DNA of 10,953 bases, taken from positions 1 through 10,953 of the forward strand of contig CANJDY010000061.1 in the NCBI GenBank assembly GCA_947472635.1, given 5' to 3'. The DNA comes from Chitinophagaceae bacterium. GTDB taxonomy: Bacteria > Bacteroidota > Bacteroidia > Chitinophagales > Chitinophagaceae. Position 1 is the first letter of the stretch, and each line of letters opens with the position of its first letter. The notes beneath the pieces were generated by a model. The model saw only the letters and a list, made by a program, of their open reading frames with translations. It was not told the DNA's origin and did no database searches. Both the position numbers and the translations under genes were made by a program. Shown here in pieces: positions 1-7,444 of the stretch.

Positions 1-48
1 AAACTCCTAAACCCCTAAACTCCTAAACCCCTAAACCTCTCAACCCCA
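1..48. repeat. Telomere-like 8-bp tandem repeat
   Basis: Six consecutive 8-bp units are visible: AAACTCCT, AAACCCCT, AAACTCCT, AAACCCCT, AAACCTCT and a degenerate CAACCCCA. The first four form two exact copies of a 16-bp higher-order unit. The complementary strand reads as TTTAGGGG/TTTAGGAG, G-rich with three GGGG runs and intervening GG runs. The array starts at base 1, so its left boundary is unknown. It lies in the intergenic region just upstream of the dnaK promoter and contains no recognisable coding sequence. Its function is unknown; it could be a dispersed intergenic repeat or simple replication slippage. Confidence 0.85.
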
Positions 49-54
49 CCAGTC

Positions 55-94
55 TGCCATTTTTTCACCCAAAACCGAATGGCACAATCATTGA
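55..94 (+). promoter_or_regulatory. Candidate sigma-54-like dnaK promoter with inverted repeat
   Basis: TGGCAC at 80-85, five bases, then TTGA at 91-94 matches the sigma-54 form TGGCAC-N5-TTGC except for the final base, where A replaces the C of the -12 GC. The implied transcript start is near 105, about 20 bases before the dnaK ATG. TGCCAT (55-60) and ATGGCA (79-84) form a 6-bp inverted repeat with an 18-bp spacer, its right arm overlapping the -24 element, which would suit a regulator site. I see no good TAnnTTTG element of the Bacteroidota housekeeping type here. The sigma-54 reading is inference because the -12 GC is imperfect. Confidence 0.45.
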
Positions 95-126
95 ATGTCA
101 ATATTGAACAATAAAAAAAATGAATC

Positions 127-2040
127 ATGGGAAAGATAATTGGAATAGATCTAGGAACTACCAATAGTTGTGTATCCGTAATGGAAGGTAACGAACCAGT
201 AGTGATTGCTAATGACGAAGGCCGTCGTACAACCCCTTCTATTGTAGCATTTCTAAAAAATGGTGAACGTAAGGTAGGAGATCCTGCAAAACGTCAGGCA
301 ATCACGAATCCGCAAAACACCATTATGAGTGTAAAGCGTTTTATGGGGCATAAGTGGAATGAAGTGACAGAAGATGTCAATCATAGTAGTTATAAAGTGG
401 TGAAAGGTGACAATGATACAGTTCGCATTGACATAGATGGCAGATTGTATACCCCACAGGAAATCAGTGCAATGGTGCTTCAGAAAATGAAAAAAACTGC
501 TGAAGATTACCTTGGACAAGATGTTACGGAGGCGGTGATTACCGTTCCTGCTTATTTCAACGATTCTCAACGACAAGCTACCAAGGAAGCTGGTGAAATC
601 GCCGGTCTTACCGTACGTAGGATCATTAACGAGCCCACCGCTGCCGCTTTGGCCTATGGCATGGATAAAAAGAACCAGGATCAAAAAATCGCTGTATTTG
701 ACCTCGGAGGTGGAACTTTTGATATTTCTATCCTTGAATTGGGAGAGGGTGTATTTGAAGTGAAAAGTACCAATGGAGATACTCATCTTGGAGGAGATGA
801 TTTTGATAAAGTGTTGATGGATTGGTTGGCAGAGGAGTTTAAAAAGGATGAAGCCATTGATTTGCGTAAAGACCCGATGGCATGGCAGCGTTTGAAGGAA
901 GCGGCTGAAAAAGCGAAAGTAGAATTATCTTCCTCTGCTGAAACGGAAATTAACCTTCCTTATGTGACTGCCGTAGATGGTGTTCCAAAGCATTTGGTTA
1001 AAAAATTGAGCCGTGCACAATTTGAAAAATTAGCAGATAATTTGTTCACTCGTTGTTTGAAACCTTGCGAACTGGCATTAAAAGATGCCAACTTAACCAT
1101 CAATGATATTGATGAGGTTATATTAGTAGGGGGTAGTACCCGTATTCCAAAAGTGCAGGAAATTGTGGAATCATTTTTTGGTAAAAAGGCCAATAGGAGT
1201 GTTAACCCCGATGAAGTAGTTGCCATTGGTGCTTCTATTCAGGGTGGTGTATTGTCTGGTGATGTAAAAGATGTATTGTTACTCGATGTTACACCTTTGA
1301 GCTTGGGTATTGAAACAATGGGTGGAGTTATGACTCGATTGATTGAAAGCAATACTACGATCCCGACTAAAAAATCAGAAACATTCAGTACTGCCAGCGA
1401 CAACCAGCCAGGTGTTGAAATTCATGTATTACAGGGAGAAAGGCCTTTGGCTAATCAAAATAAGAGTTTGGGTAAATTCAATTTAACCGATATTCCGCCA
1501 GCACCTCGTGGAGTACCGCAGGTAGAAGTAACCTTTGATATTGATGCCAATGGGATTCTTCATGTAACGGCAAAGGACAAGGGAACAGGAAAAAGCCATA
1601 ATATTCGTATTGAAGCAGGAAGTGGCTTAAGTAAGGAAGAGATTGAAAAAATGAAGAATGAGGCCAAAGCCAATGAAGCCAGTGATAAGGCAGAAAAGGA
1701 AAAGATAGAAAAAATTAATCAGGCAGACAGTTTAATATTCCAAACAGAAAAGCAACTGAAGGAATATGGAGATAAAATCAGTGCTGACAAAAAAGCACCG
1801 ATAGAAGCAGCCCTCACCAAGCTGAAAGAAGCCCATAAATTACAGGATATAGCAGCCATTGATCCGGCAGTAGAAGAGATGAATGCTGCATGGACAGCAG
1901 CCAGTGAGGAAATGTACAAAGCTACCCAGGGTGGCGATGGTCAACCTCAAGGAGGTGAAGCAGGCGCACAACAACCACAAGGAGAAGGTAGTGCAAATAC
2001 TGAAAATGTAACTGATGCTGAGTTTGAAGAAGTAAAGTAA
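127..2040 (+). CDS. dnaK: Molecular chaperone DnaK (Hsp70)
   Basis: Cytoplasmic ATP-dependent Hsp70 chaperone that binds exposed hydrophobic segments of client proteins, normally with DnaJ and GrpE. At 637 residues it is full length (E. coli DnaK is 638). The nucleotide-binding domain has the phosphate-1 motif GIDLGTTNS (6-14), the catalytic lysine at 70, [10 protein letters not shown] (140-149) and the phosphate-2 motif [10 protein letters not shown] (192-201) with Thr197 at the autophosphorylation position. The interdomain linker [12 protein letters not shown] leads into the substrate-binding beta domain, followed by a charged helical lid and a disordered tail rich in Gly and Gln that ends in EFEEVK. 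The ATG at 127 follows an A-rich leader without a Shine-Dalgarno site; an ATG at 120 is in another frame and closes quickly. grpE and dnaJ are not adjacent, and a strong terminator follows, so it appears monocistronic. Confidence 0.98.
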   Translation: MGKIIGIDLGTTNSCVSVMEGNEPVVIANDEGRRTTPSIVAFLKNGERKVGDPAKRQAITNPQNTIMSVKRFMGHKWNEVTEDVNHSSYKVVKGDNDTVRIDIDGRLYTPQEISAMVLQKMKKTAEDYLGQDVTEAVITVPAYFNDSQRQATKEAGEIAGLTVRRIINEPTAAALAYGMDKKNQDQKIAVFDLGGGTFDISILELGEGVFEVKSTNGDTHLGGDDFDKVLMDWLAEEFKKDEAIDLRKDPMAWQRLKEAAEKAKVELSSSAETEINLPYVTAVDGVPKHLVKKLSRAQFEKLADNLFTRCLKPCELALKDANLTINDIDEVILVGGSTRIPKVQEIVESFFGKKANRSVNPDEVVAIGASIQGGVLSGDVKDVLLLDVTPLSLGIETMGGVMTRLIESNTTIPTKKSETFSTASDNQPGVEIHVLQGERPLANQNKSLGKFNLTDIPPAPRGVPQVEVTFDIDANGILHVTAKDKGTGKSHNIRIEAGSGLSKEEIEKMKNEAKANEASDKAEKEKIEKINQADSLIFQTEKQLKEYGDKISADKKAPIEAALTKLKEAHKLQDIAAIDPAVEEMNAAWTAASEEMYKATQGGDGQPQGGEAGAQQPQGEGSANTENVTDAEFEEVK

Positions 2041-2054
2041 GCAGTTAAAATACT

Positions 2055-2092
2055 ACTAAGCAACCGCAACCTTCCCGTTGCGGTTTTTTAGT
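2055..2092 (+). terminator. Rho-independent terminator of dnaK
   Basis: A perfect 9-bp stem, AACCGCAAC (2062-2070) with GTTGCGGTT (2077-2085), encloses a 6-base loop and runs into T2084-2089. Outer ACTAA (2055-2059) can also pair with TTAGT (2088-2092). It begins 14 bases after the dnaK stop, so it should end the dnaK transcript. Confidence 0.92.
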
Positions 2093-2130
2093 ATACGTAA
2101 CATTTCAAGGCATTTGATAGGCTGTTAACC

Positions 2131-2158
2131 TTTCTTAAAACTTTTTAAATTATTATTG
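2131..2158 (+). promoter_or_regulatory. Weak candidate promoter for the OmpH-like gene
   Basis: TATTATTG at 2151-2158 differs by one base from the Bacteroidota -7 element TAnnTTTG. The implied start near 2164 would leave a leader of about 40 bases. The upstream partner is poor: TTTC at 2131-2134 is only 16 bases away, where TTTG at about 20 is expected. A promoter is required here because dnaK is closed by a terminator, but the exact elements are uncertain. Confidence 0.25.
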
Positions 2159-2204
2159 CAAACTCTTTCTTTCTTATTATCTTGCTGCAAACTAAATTAC
2201 CGGA

Positions 2205-2804
2205 ATGAAACAATTTTCAATTGTGCTAAATGTGGTATTACTCACTGCAGTGGCTTTTTTATACTATCTCCACTTTTCGGTACCCGCTCAGTCTTCTTCG
2301 AGTTTTAGTTCAATTACTACCAAATTTCATGACACTTCCAAGTGCGATAGGATTTCTGTTGCTTACGTTGAATTGGATTCTTTGAATAAAAATGTGTTTT
2401 TTATCAAGGAGCGGAAAAAAGAGTTGGAGGGTGAGCAAAGGGTAATTGCCAACGAATACGAAGGAGCTTACCGAAAAATGACACTGCTTAGGGATGAATT
2501 TATAAAAAAAGGGAAGTCGATTACCCAGCAGGAGGCAGAAGCCTTTCAGGAAAAACTGGGCATCCAACAACAGCAAATTGAACAACAAAAGCAGCAGAAG
2601 ACCCAGCAATTGGCAGAAAAAGGGGCAAGGGTAATGGAGGATATGCAGGGTAAATTAAAAGACTTTATGAATGAATACAATAAAAATAAAAAATTTACGA
2701 TGATTTTTACTACCGGAGCAGGGCTAGACTATTTTCTTTATAAAGATGCTTCGCTGGATATAACTTCTGAAATTGTAAAGGGGTTGAATGAAAAAATGAA
2801 ATAG
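2205..2804 (+). CDS. OmpH/Skp family periplasmic chaperone-like protein
   Basis: Predicted envelope protein of 199 residues resembling Skp/OmpH, the periplasmic holdase for outer-membrane proteins. Residues 5-24 are a strongly hydrophobic segment after a Lys. VPA at 26-28 offers a possible signal peptidase I site before Gln29, but the segment could equally stay as a membrane anchor. After a Ser-rich stretch comes the family's opening strand ISVAYVELDSL (about 50-60). A long charged and Gln-rich helical region (about 65-155) follows, the expected coiled-coil tentacles. The C-terminal end has KFTMIFTTGAGLDYFLYKD, matching the closing strand where many homologues read as a 'YVL..G.....LYAD' type motif. 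It sits between two terminators and so is probably a single-gene unit. The family assignment is firm; its clients, and whether it is soluble or anchored, are not shown. Confidence 0.85.
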   Translation: MKQFSIVLNVVLLTAVAFLYYLHFSVPAQSSSSFSSITTKFHDTSKCDRISVAYVELDSLNKNVFFIKERKKELEGEQRVIANEYEGAYRKMTLLRDEFIKKGKSITQQEAEAFQEKLGIQQQQIEQQKQQKTQQLAEKGARVMEDMQGKLKDFMNEYNKNKKFTMIFTTGAGLDYFLYKDASLDITSEIVKGLNEKMK

Positions 2805-2844
2805 GAAGGCGATTAATTATTCAATCAATTTATTTATCTTCAAT

Positions 2845-2867
2845 CCCGTTTGCTGACGGGTTTTTTT
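2845..2867 (+). terminator. Rho-independent terminator after the OmpH-like gene
   Basis: CCCGT (2845-2849) pairs with ACGGG (2856-2860) across a 6-base loop, directly followed by seven T residues (2861-2867). It lies about 40 bases after the stop codon and 37 bases before the next gene, so the permease needs its own promoter in a very short gap, where I see no good TAnnTTTG. Confidence 0.88.
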
Positions 2868-2904
2868 GTGCCCCACAATTTTTAACCTTTAAATTCAACC
2901 AATA

Positions 2905-4338
2905 ATGTCCAATCCTACTACCCAACAATCCAATTTTAAGCCATCTCTTGGCTTGTTTGATTCCACCATGATCGTTGCAGGGTCGATGATTGGCTCTGGG
3001 ATTTTTATAGTGAGTGCAGATATGCTCAAAGATATGGGTAGTGCAGGTTGGTTATTGGCTGCCTGGCTCATTACTGGATTTATGACGCTGACTGCTGCAT
3101 TAAGTTATGGTGAGTTGAGTGCAATGTATCCAAAGGCCGGTGGACAATATGTGTACCTTAAAGCTGCTTACAATCCTTTTATCGGTTTTTTATATGGCTG
3201 GAGTTTTTTTGCTGTAATTCAAACTGGCACCATTGCGGCGGTGGCGGTTGCTTTTGCAAAATTTGCGGGATATTTTTTTCCTGCACTTGCCTGGGAGGAG
3301 GTAAATACATTTTCTATATTGGGGCTAAAAATTCACTATGCACAATTGGTAGCAATAGTACTAATCATATGCCTGACACTTATCAACACCCGTGGTATTC
3401 AGTCAGGAAAACTTATTCAAACATTTTTCACTTCAGCCAAACTGCTTTCGCTATTTGGTTTAATCATAGCCGGTTTTATTGCATTTAATTGGGAGATTTG
3501 GAGCGCCAATTGGCAAAATCCTTGGGTTATGCAGCACCTCACCAAAACTAACGGCTCTATTAATTTTGAGCCACTATTAATTGGTTCGGCATTAGGGGCT
3601 ATGGCTAGTGCCATGGTGGGGAGTATTTTCAGTAGTGATGCCTGGAACAATGTAACTTTTATTGCAGGTGAAATAAAAAATCCACAAAAAAATATCGGAT
3701 TGAGCCTATTCTTAGGAACCTTGATTGTAACCGTGATTTATATTCTGATGAATGTGGTTTATCTAGCCACGGTTCCATTGCATGAATTAGCTTTTGCAAA
3801 AGACAACCGGCTAGCACTCAGTGCCTCCGAAGCTATTTTTGGAAGTAGTGGTACAATAATTATTGCAATAATGATTATGGTATCAACCTTTGGTTGCAAC
3901 AATGGATTGGTATTGGCTGGCGCAAGGGTATATTATACAATGGCCAAGGATCAATTGTTTTTTAAGAAGGCTGGAACCTTGAATAAAAACATTGTTCCTG
4001 AATGGGCCTTATGGATTCAATGTGCAATGGCTTGTATATTATGCCTTAGTGGAAGGTATGGTGATTTGCTGGATATGGTTTCATTTATTGTGGTCATTTT
4101 TTATGTACTCACTATTGCCGGAATCTTTATTTTACGTAAAAAATATCCTGATGCCGACAGGCCTTATAAGGCATTTGGATACCCATTTTTGCCAATAATC
4201 TACATGGTAATGGGGGTTAGTTTTTGCGGCTTACTAATTTTCTATAAACCACAATTCACTTGGCCAGGGCTTATTATTACCCTTATAGGAATTCCTTTGT
4301 ATTATCTTGCAGTTCGAAATAAAAATTCAGCCGATTAA
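2905..4338 (+). CDS. APC superfamily amino acid permease
   Basis: Inner-membrane transporter of 477 residues, about the usual length for the amino acid-polyamine-organocation superfamily with around 12 membrane helices. The first helix carries the substrate-site signature GSMIGSGIF (26-34). The loop after helix 2 has GELSAMYPKAGGQYVYL (69-85), typical of the LAT/SteT-like branch that imports or exchanges neutral amino acids. Hydrophobic segments follow throughout, and the cytoplasmic stretch KKYPDADRPYKAFGYPFLP near the C-terminus is also family-typical. The substrate cannot be read from the sequence. The DUF4254 gene starts 11 bases after its stop, so the two are probably co-transcribed, although a link between amino acid transport and the following glycan genes is not obvious and may be coincidental. 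The ATG at 2905 follows an A/C-rich leader without a ribosome-binding site. Confidence 0.93.
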   Translation: MSNPTTQQSNFKPSLGLFDSTMIVAGSMIGSGIFIVSADMLKDMGSAGWLLAAWLITGFMTLTAALSYGELSAMYPKAGGQYVYLKAAYNPFIGFLYGWSFFAVIQTGTIAAVAVAFAKFAGYFFPALAWEEVNTFSILGLKIHYAQLVAIVLIICLTLINTRGIQSGKLIQTFFTSAKLLSLFGLIIAGFIAFNWEIWSANWQNPWVMQHLTKTNGSINFEPLLIGSALGAMASAMVGSIFSSDAWNNVTFIAGEIKNPQKNIGLSLFLGTLIVTVIYILMNVVYLATVPLHELAFAKDNRLALSASEAIFGSSGTIIIAIMIMVSTFGCNNGLVLAGARVYYTMAKDQLFFKKAGTLNKNIVPEWALWIQCAMACILCLSGRYGDLLDMVSFIVVIFYVLTIAGIFILRKKYPDADRPYKAFGYPFLPIIYMVMGVSFCGLLIFYKPQFTWPGLIITLIGIPLYYLAVRNKNSAD

Positions 4339-4349
4339 TATTTTCAGTG

Positions 4350-4964
4350 ATGGTGAGTAAAGTTTGTAATGATATTTTTGATAGCTGTATAAGTGATTAT
4401 CATCTTTTGGATAATGTGGATGCGGTTATTGGTAATCCATTTCCTGCAAATGGATTTGATAATTTATTGTATGCAAAAAATTGGGTAGATACGGTACAAT
4501 GGCATTTGGAAGATATCGTTCGCAATCCATCAATCGATTCGGAGGCAGGGTTGTTATTAAAAAGACGAATCGATGCATCTAACCAAGTTAGAACGGATAT
4601 GGTGGAATACATTGATAGTTATTTCTTGGAGCAATACCAGGATGTAAAGCCCAAGGAAACCGCATTGATTAATACCGAGAGTCCTGCCTGGGCAATTGAT
4701 CGCTTGTCAATTCTGGCGCTGAAAATATATCATATGAATGTAGAAGTTACCCGTAAGGATGCTACCGAGCTACATATTATTGCCTGCTCCAAAAAATTGG
4801 AGGTACTATTAGAGCAGCGGGTTGACTTGTCTACATCAATCGATGAGCTGCTAGCGGATATTGCTAACGGTAACAAGTACATGAAAGTGTACAAGCAAAT
4901 GAAAATGTACAATGATCCAGGGCTTAATCCTGTTTTATACCAGCAGCAAAATAAGCCTTCTTAA
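4350..4964 (+). CDS. DUF4254 family protein of unknown function
   Basis: A soluble, mostly helical protein of 204 residues that I assign to DUF4254 from memory of its motifs. No signal peptide or membrane segment is visible. The regions dense in polar residues are VDTVQWHLEDIVRNP (46-60), LKRRIDASNQVRTDMVE (70-86) and NTESPAWAIDRLSILALKIYHM (108-129). They hold His52, Glu54, Asp55, Arg72, Arg73, Asp75, Asn78, Asp83, Glu110 and Asp117, which look like an active site or a binding surface rather than structural filler. The family has no function known to me. I chose the ATG at 4350; a GTG at 4347 in the same frame would add one residue. It lies 11 bases after the permease and before the GT9 gene; I recall DUF4254 next to GT9 genes in other Bacteroidota, suggesting a role in surface glycan assembly (inference). 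Confidence 0.82.
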   Translation: MVSKVCNDIFDSCISDYHLLDNVDAVIGNPFPANGFDNLLYAKNWVDTVQWHLEDIVRNPSIDSEAGLLLKRRIDASNQVRTDMVEYIDSYFLEQYQDVKPKETALINTESPAWAIDRLSILALKIYHMNVEVTRKDATELHIIACSKKLEVLLEQRVDLSTSIDELLADIANGNKYMKVYKQMKMYNDPGLNPVLYQQQNKPS

Positions 4965-5065
4965 AAAATTTAAATTGGCTGCTATTTTCATGTAGTTGCT
5001 ACAAATGTGCAGTACATCCAGTATCAAAAAATAAAGCATTCCAGAAATTTAATTGTAACATTTTA

Positions 5066-5083
5066 ATGGATTAAAATATTTTG
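5066..5083 (+). other. ATG-GAT-TAA in frame just before the GT9 start
   Basis: ATG at 5066-5068 is followed by GAT and a TAA stop (5072-5074), then AAT, ATT and the TTG at 5081, all in the GT9 frame. The intergenic region 4965-5080 otherwise holds only a small hairpin, TGTAG (4991-4995) with CTACA (4999-5003), without a T tract. ATTG (5052-5055) and ATATTTTG (5076-5083), 20 bases apart, loosely resemble a promoter that would overlap the start. Confidence 0.6.
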
Positions 5084-6115
5084 CAAACGCCTAAGCACAT
5101 ATTGGTGATTCGTTTTTCATCCATGGGAGATGTAGCGATGACTGTGCCCGTTATTAAAAATGTATTGGATCAAAATCCTGAATTGCAAATAACGATGGTG
5201 TCCAATGCTTTTTTTGAACCTTTATTTGATGGCTTGGAAAGATGCCATTTTTATCCTGCTTATTTAAAAGGAAAGCACAAGGGCCCTTTTGGGATGGCTC
5301 GTTTATTTCAAGCACTTAAAAAAAACACCCAATTTACTGCCGTGGTGGATTTACACAGTGTATTGAGGTCACATTTGCTATCCGCATTTTTTAAAGTAAA
5401 AGGGTTAGGGATTGCTACAATTGATAAGGGCAGGACTGAAAAGAAATTGCTTACTCGCAAAGAACAGAAAATGCTCGAACCACTGATGTCTATGCATGAG
5501 CGGTATGCTTCTGTATTTAGGAAAATCGGTTTTCCTGTTCAGTTAGAAGTTGGTCAGCCAATTTATTGTAGAAAGATTATTCCGTTTGCATTGCAGGCTG
5601 TATTTGCTACCGGAAAAAAAGTTATTGGGGTTGCTCCTTTTGCACAATATCAAGAGAAGATGTACCCAATTGATAAAATGAAAGTAGTAGTGACACAATT
5701 AGTTGCAGCTAACTATATCGTTTTGCTATTTGGAGGTGGAAAATTGGAATCGGCTATTTTAGATCAGTGGGAGAAAGATATTTTTTCCGCATTCAATGTG
5801 GCAGGCAAGTATGCCTTCAAAGAGGAACTGGCTATTATCAGCAATTTAGATCAAATGGTCAGTATGGATTCTGCCAATATGCACCTGGCGTCTTTATTTA
5901 CTGTGCCAGTAGTAAGTGTCTGGGGTGCTACCCATCCTTACGCTGGGTTTACTGGCTGGGGGCAAGGGGATAAAAATATTATTCAGCTGGAACTTGCTTG
6001 TCGCCCATGTTCTGTATTTGGGAATAAGCCCTGTTATCGTGGAGATTATGCATGTATGCATTGGATCGCAGAGGAGTTGATTGTCCAAAAAATTACAAAA
6101 GTATTCAATGGGTAG
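5081..6115 (+). CDS. Glycosyltransferase family 9, heptosyltransferase-like
   Basis: GT-B fold transferase of the ADP-heptose:LPS heptosyltransferase family, expected at the inner face of the cytoplasmic membrane acting on lipopolysaccharide core or a related glycan. The N-terminal acceptor domain opens with HILVIRFSSMGDVAMTVPV (6-24), the family's signature, and has VVDLHSVLRS (88-97). The C-terminal nucleotide-sugar domain has GVAPFAQYQEKMYP (183-196), LLFGGGKLE (215-223) and the donor-site stretch MVSMDSANMHLASL (259-272), followed by WGATHPYAGF. Four cysteines near the end (307, 310, 318, 325, the CRPC-type motif) are shared with classical heptosyltransferases. The start is odd: the frame opens after TAA at 5072 and has no ATG before residue 15, which would delete the first strand. 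I use the TTG at 5081; ATT at 5078 or TTG at 5102 are alternatives. Sugar and acceptor are unknown. Confidence 0.9.
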   Translation: MQTPKHILVIRFSSMGDVAMTVPVIKNVLDQNPELQITMVSNAFFEPLFDGLERCHFYPAYLKGKHKGPFGMARLFQALKKNTQFTAVVDLHSVLRSHLLSAFFKVKGLGIATIDKGRTEKKLLTRKEQKMLEPLMSMHERYASVFRKIGFPVQLEVGQPIYCRKIIPFALQAVFATGKKVIGVAPFAQYQEKMYPIDKMKVVVTQLVAANYIVLLFGGGKLESAILDQWEKDIFSAFNVAGKYAFKEELAIISNLDQMVSMDSANMHLASLFTVPVVSVWGATHPYAGFTGWGQGDKNIIQLELACRPCSVFGNKPCYRGDYACMHWIAEELIVQKITKVFNG

Positions 6116-6134
6116 GCAGTATATTTCAGCCTAC
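6112..6134. terminator. Possible bidirectional hairpin between GT9 and proA
   Basis: GTAGGC (6112-6117), which includes the GT9 stop codon, pairs with GCCTAC (6129-6134) across an 11-base loop. It lies between convergent genes, where a shared terminator is expected, but the following sequence ACTTTATT is not a clean T tract and the stem is short. Confidence 0.35.
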
Positions 6135-6181
6135 GACTTTATTGATTGACTTAAAAATACTGTTTACATAGAAAAGATTCA

Positions 6182-7444
6182 TTAGCCTCTCACTTGTCCA
6201 TCACCGCGAACAATCCATTTATAGCTACATAGTTCCTTTAGTGCCATTGGACCACGTGCATGTAGTTTTTGAGTGCTGATCCCTATTTCTGCGCCAAGAC
6301 CAAATTGCGCGCCATCTGTAAAAGCAGTCGACACATTAGCATATACTACCGCTGCATCCACCTGTTGTAGGAACTGGTCAATGTGTTGTTGGTTTTGCGA
6401 TATGATGGTTTCGCTGTGTTTGCTGCTGTGTTCCGAAATATGGATGATGGCAGCTTCTATGTTTTGAACTGTTTTAATGGACATGGTATAGTCAAGAAAT
6501 TCAGTTCCGTAATGCATTTCGTTGGCATGCTTTAATAACGCAGCTGGGTATATGTTTTCCAATGCGCCATAGGATGCATCATCTGCATAAAGTAATACAT
6601 TTTTTTCTGCCATATTGATGACCAACTCGGGTAGGTTTTTCAATTGACTGGCATGCAGCAATAAACAGTCTAGTGCATTGCAAACGCTGACTCTTCTTGT
6701 TTTTGAATTATAAATGATTGCTTTTCCTTTTTCTACATTGCCGCTTTCGTCAAAATAGGCATGTACAATTCCGGCACCCGTTTCAATTACGGGAACTTTT
6801 GATTCTTTGCGAACGAAGTCAATCAGTTGCTGACTACCTCGGGGAATAATCACATCCACATAATCTACCGCATGTAATAATTGGAGGGTAGCTTCTCTAG
6901 TAGTAGGGAGCAGTTCAATACAGTTTTCGGATAAACCATGTTGTTGTAAAACAGACTGGATAAGTTTTACAATGGCTACATTAGAAAATGCTGCATCACT
7001 ACCACCCTTCAAAATACAGGCATTGCCAGATTTTAAGCATAGGGCGAATACATCAAAAGTGACATTTGGGCGAGCTTCAAAAATCACTCCTATCACCCCC
7101 AATGGTACGGTTACTTTACTGATATGCATACCATTGTCCATGGTACGTTCTTCGAGCAGGGTACCAATCGGGTTTGGCAAGCTCGCTACTTTACTTATTT
7201 CACGGGCTATACCCTGCAAGCGGGTTGTAGTAAGTTGAAGCCGGTCATACTTTGGATCGTCCATAGACATCCGCTCAAGATCTTTTTGATTCTCTTGCAA
7301 AATCGTTTTACTATGCGTAATAACGGCTTCTGATAAAGTTTCCAAAACACTGTTTACCTTTTCCCCGCTGAGCTGCACCAATTTTTTACTTGCCTGTTGA
7401 ACAGTCTTGAAATTGCTTACCAGTGAATGTATATCTGTACTCAT
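6182..7444 (-). CDS. proA: Glutamate-5-semialdehyde dehydrogenase (gamma-glutamyl phosphate reductase)
   Basis: Second enzyme of proline synthesis: NADPH-dependent reduction of gamma-glutamyl phosphate to glutamate 5-semialdehyde, which cyclises to pyrroline-5-carboxylate. At 420 residues it has the usual length (E. coli 417). Visible family features are [19 protein letters not shown] (113-131), [14 protein letters not shown] (138-151), [13 protein letters not shown] (199-211), the catalytic cysteine at 255 in [13 protein letters not shown], and the C-terminal [17 protein letters not shown]. The ATG at 7444-7442 overlaps the proB stop (TGA 7443-7441) in an ATGA, so translation is probably coupled to proB. 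proC, which completes the pathway, is not in this window. Confidence 0.97.
   Translation of the reverse strand: MSTDIHSLVSNFKTVQQASKKLVQLSGEKVNSVLETLSEAVITHSKTILQENQKDLERMSMDDPKYDRLQLTTTRLQGIAREISKVASLPNPIGTLLEERTMDNGMHISKVTVPLGVIGVIFEARPNVTFDVFALCLKSGNACILKGGSDAAFSNVAIVKLIQSVLQQHGLSENCIELLPTTREATLQLLHAVDYVDVIIPRGSQQLIDFVRKESKVPVIETGAGIVHAYFDESGNVEKGKAIIYNSKTRRVSVCNALDCLLLHASQLKNLPELVINMAEKNVLLYADDASYGALENIYPAALLKHANEMHYGTEFLDYTMSIKTVQNIEAAIIHISEHSSKHSETIISQNQQHIDQFLQQVDAAVVYANVSTAFTDGAQFGLGAEIGISTQKLHARGPMALKELCSYKWIVRGDGQVRG

Noticed and set aside
253..786. Long open frame on the minus strand inside dnaK (177 codons).
   Set aside because: It is antisense to a certain, highly conserved gene and its translation shows no recognisable domain; such frames are common opposite dnaK.
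6134..6307. Search for a system-level novelty (defence, toxin-antitoxin, biosynthetic cluster) around the convergent GT9-proA junction and elsewhere.
   Set aside because: All genes are recognised housekeeping or envelope families, and no unexplained gene cluster remains.
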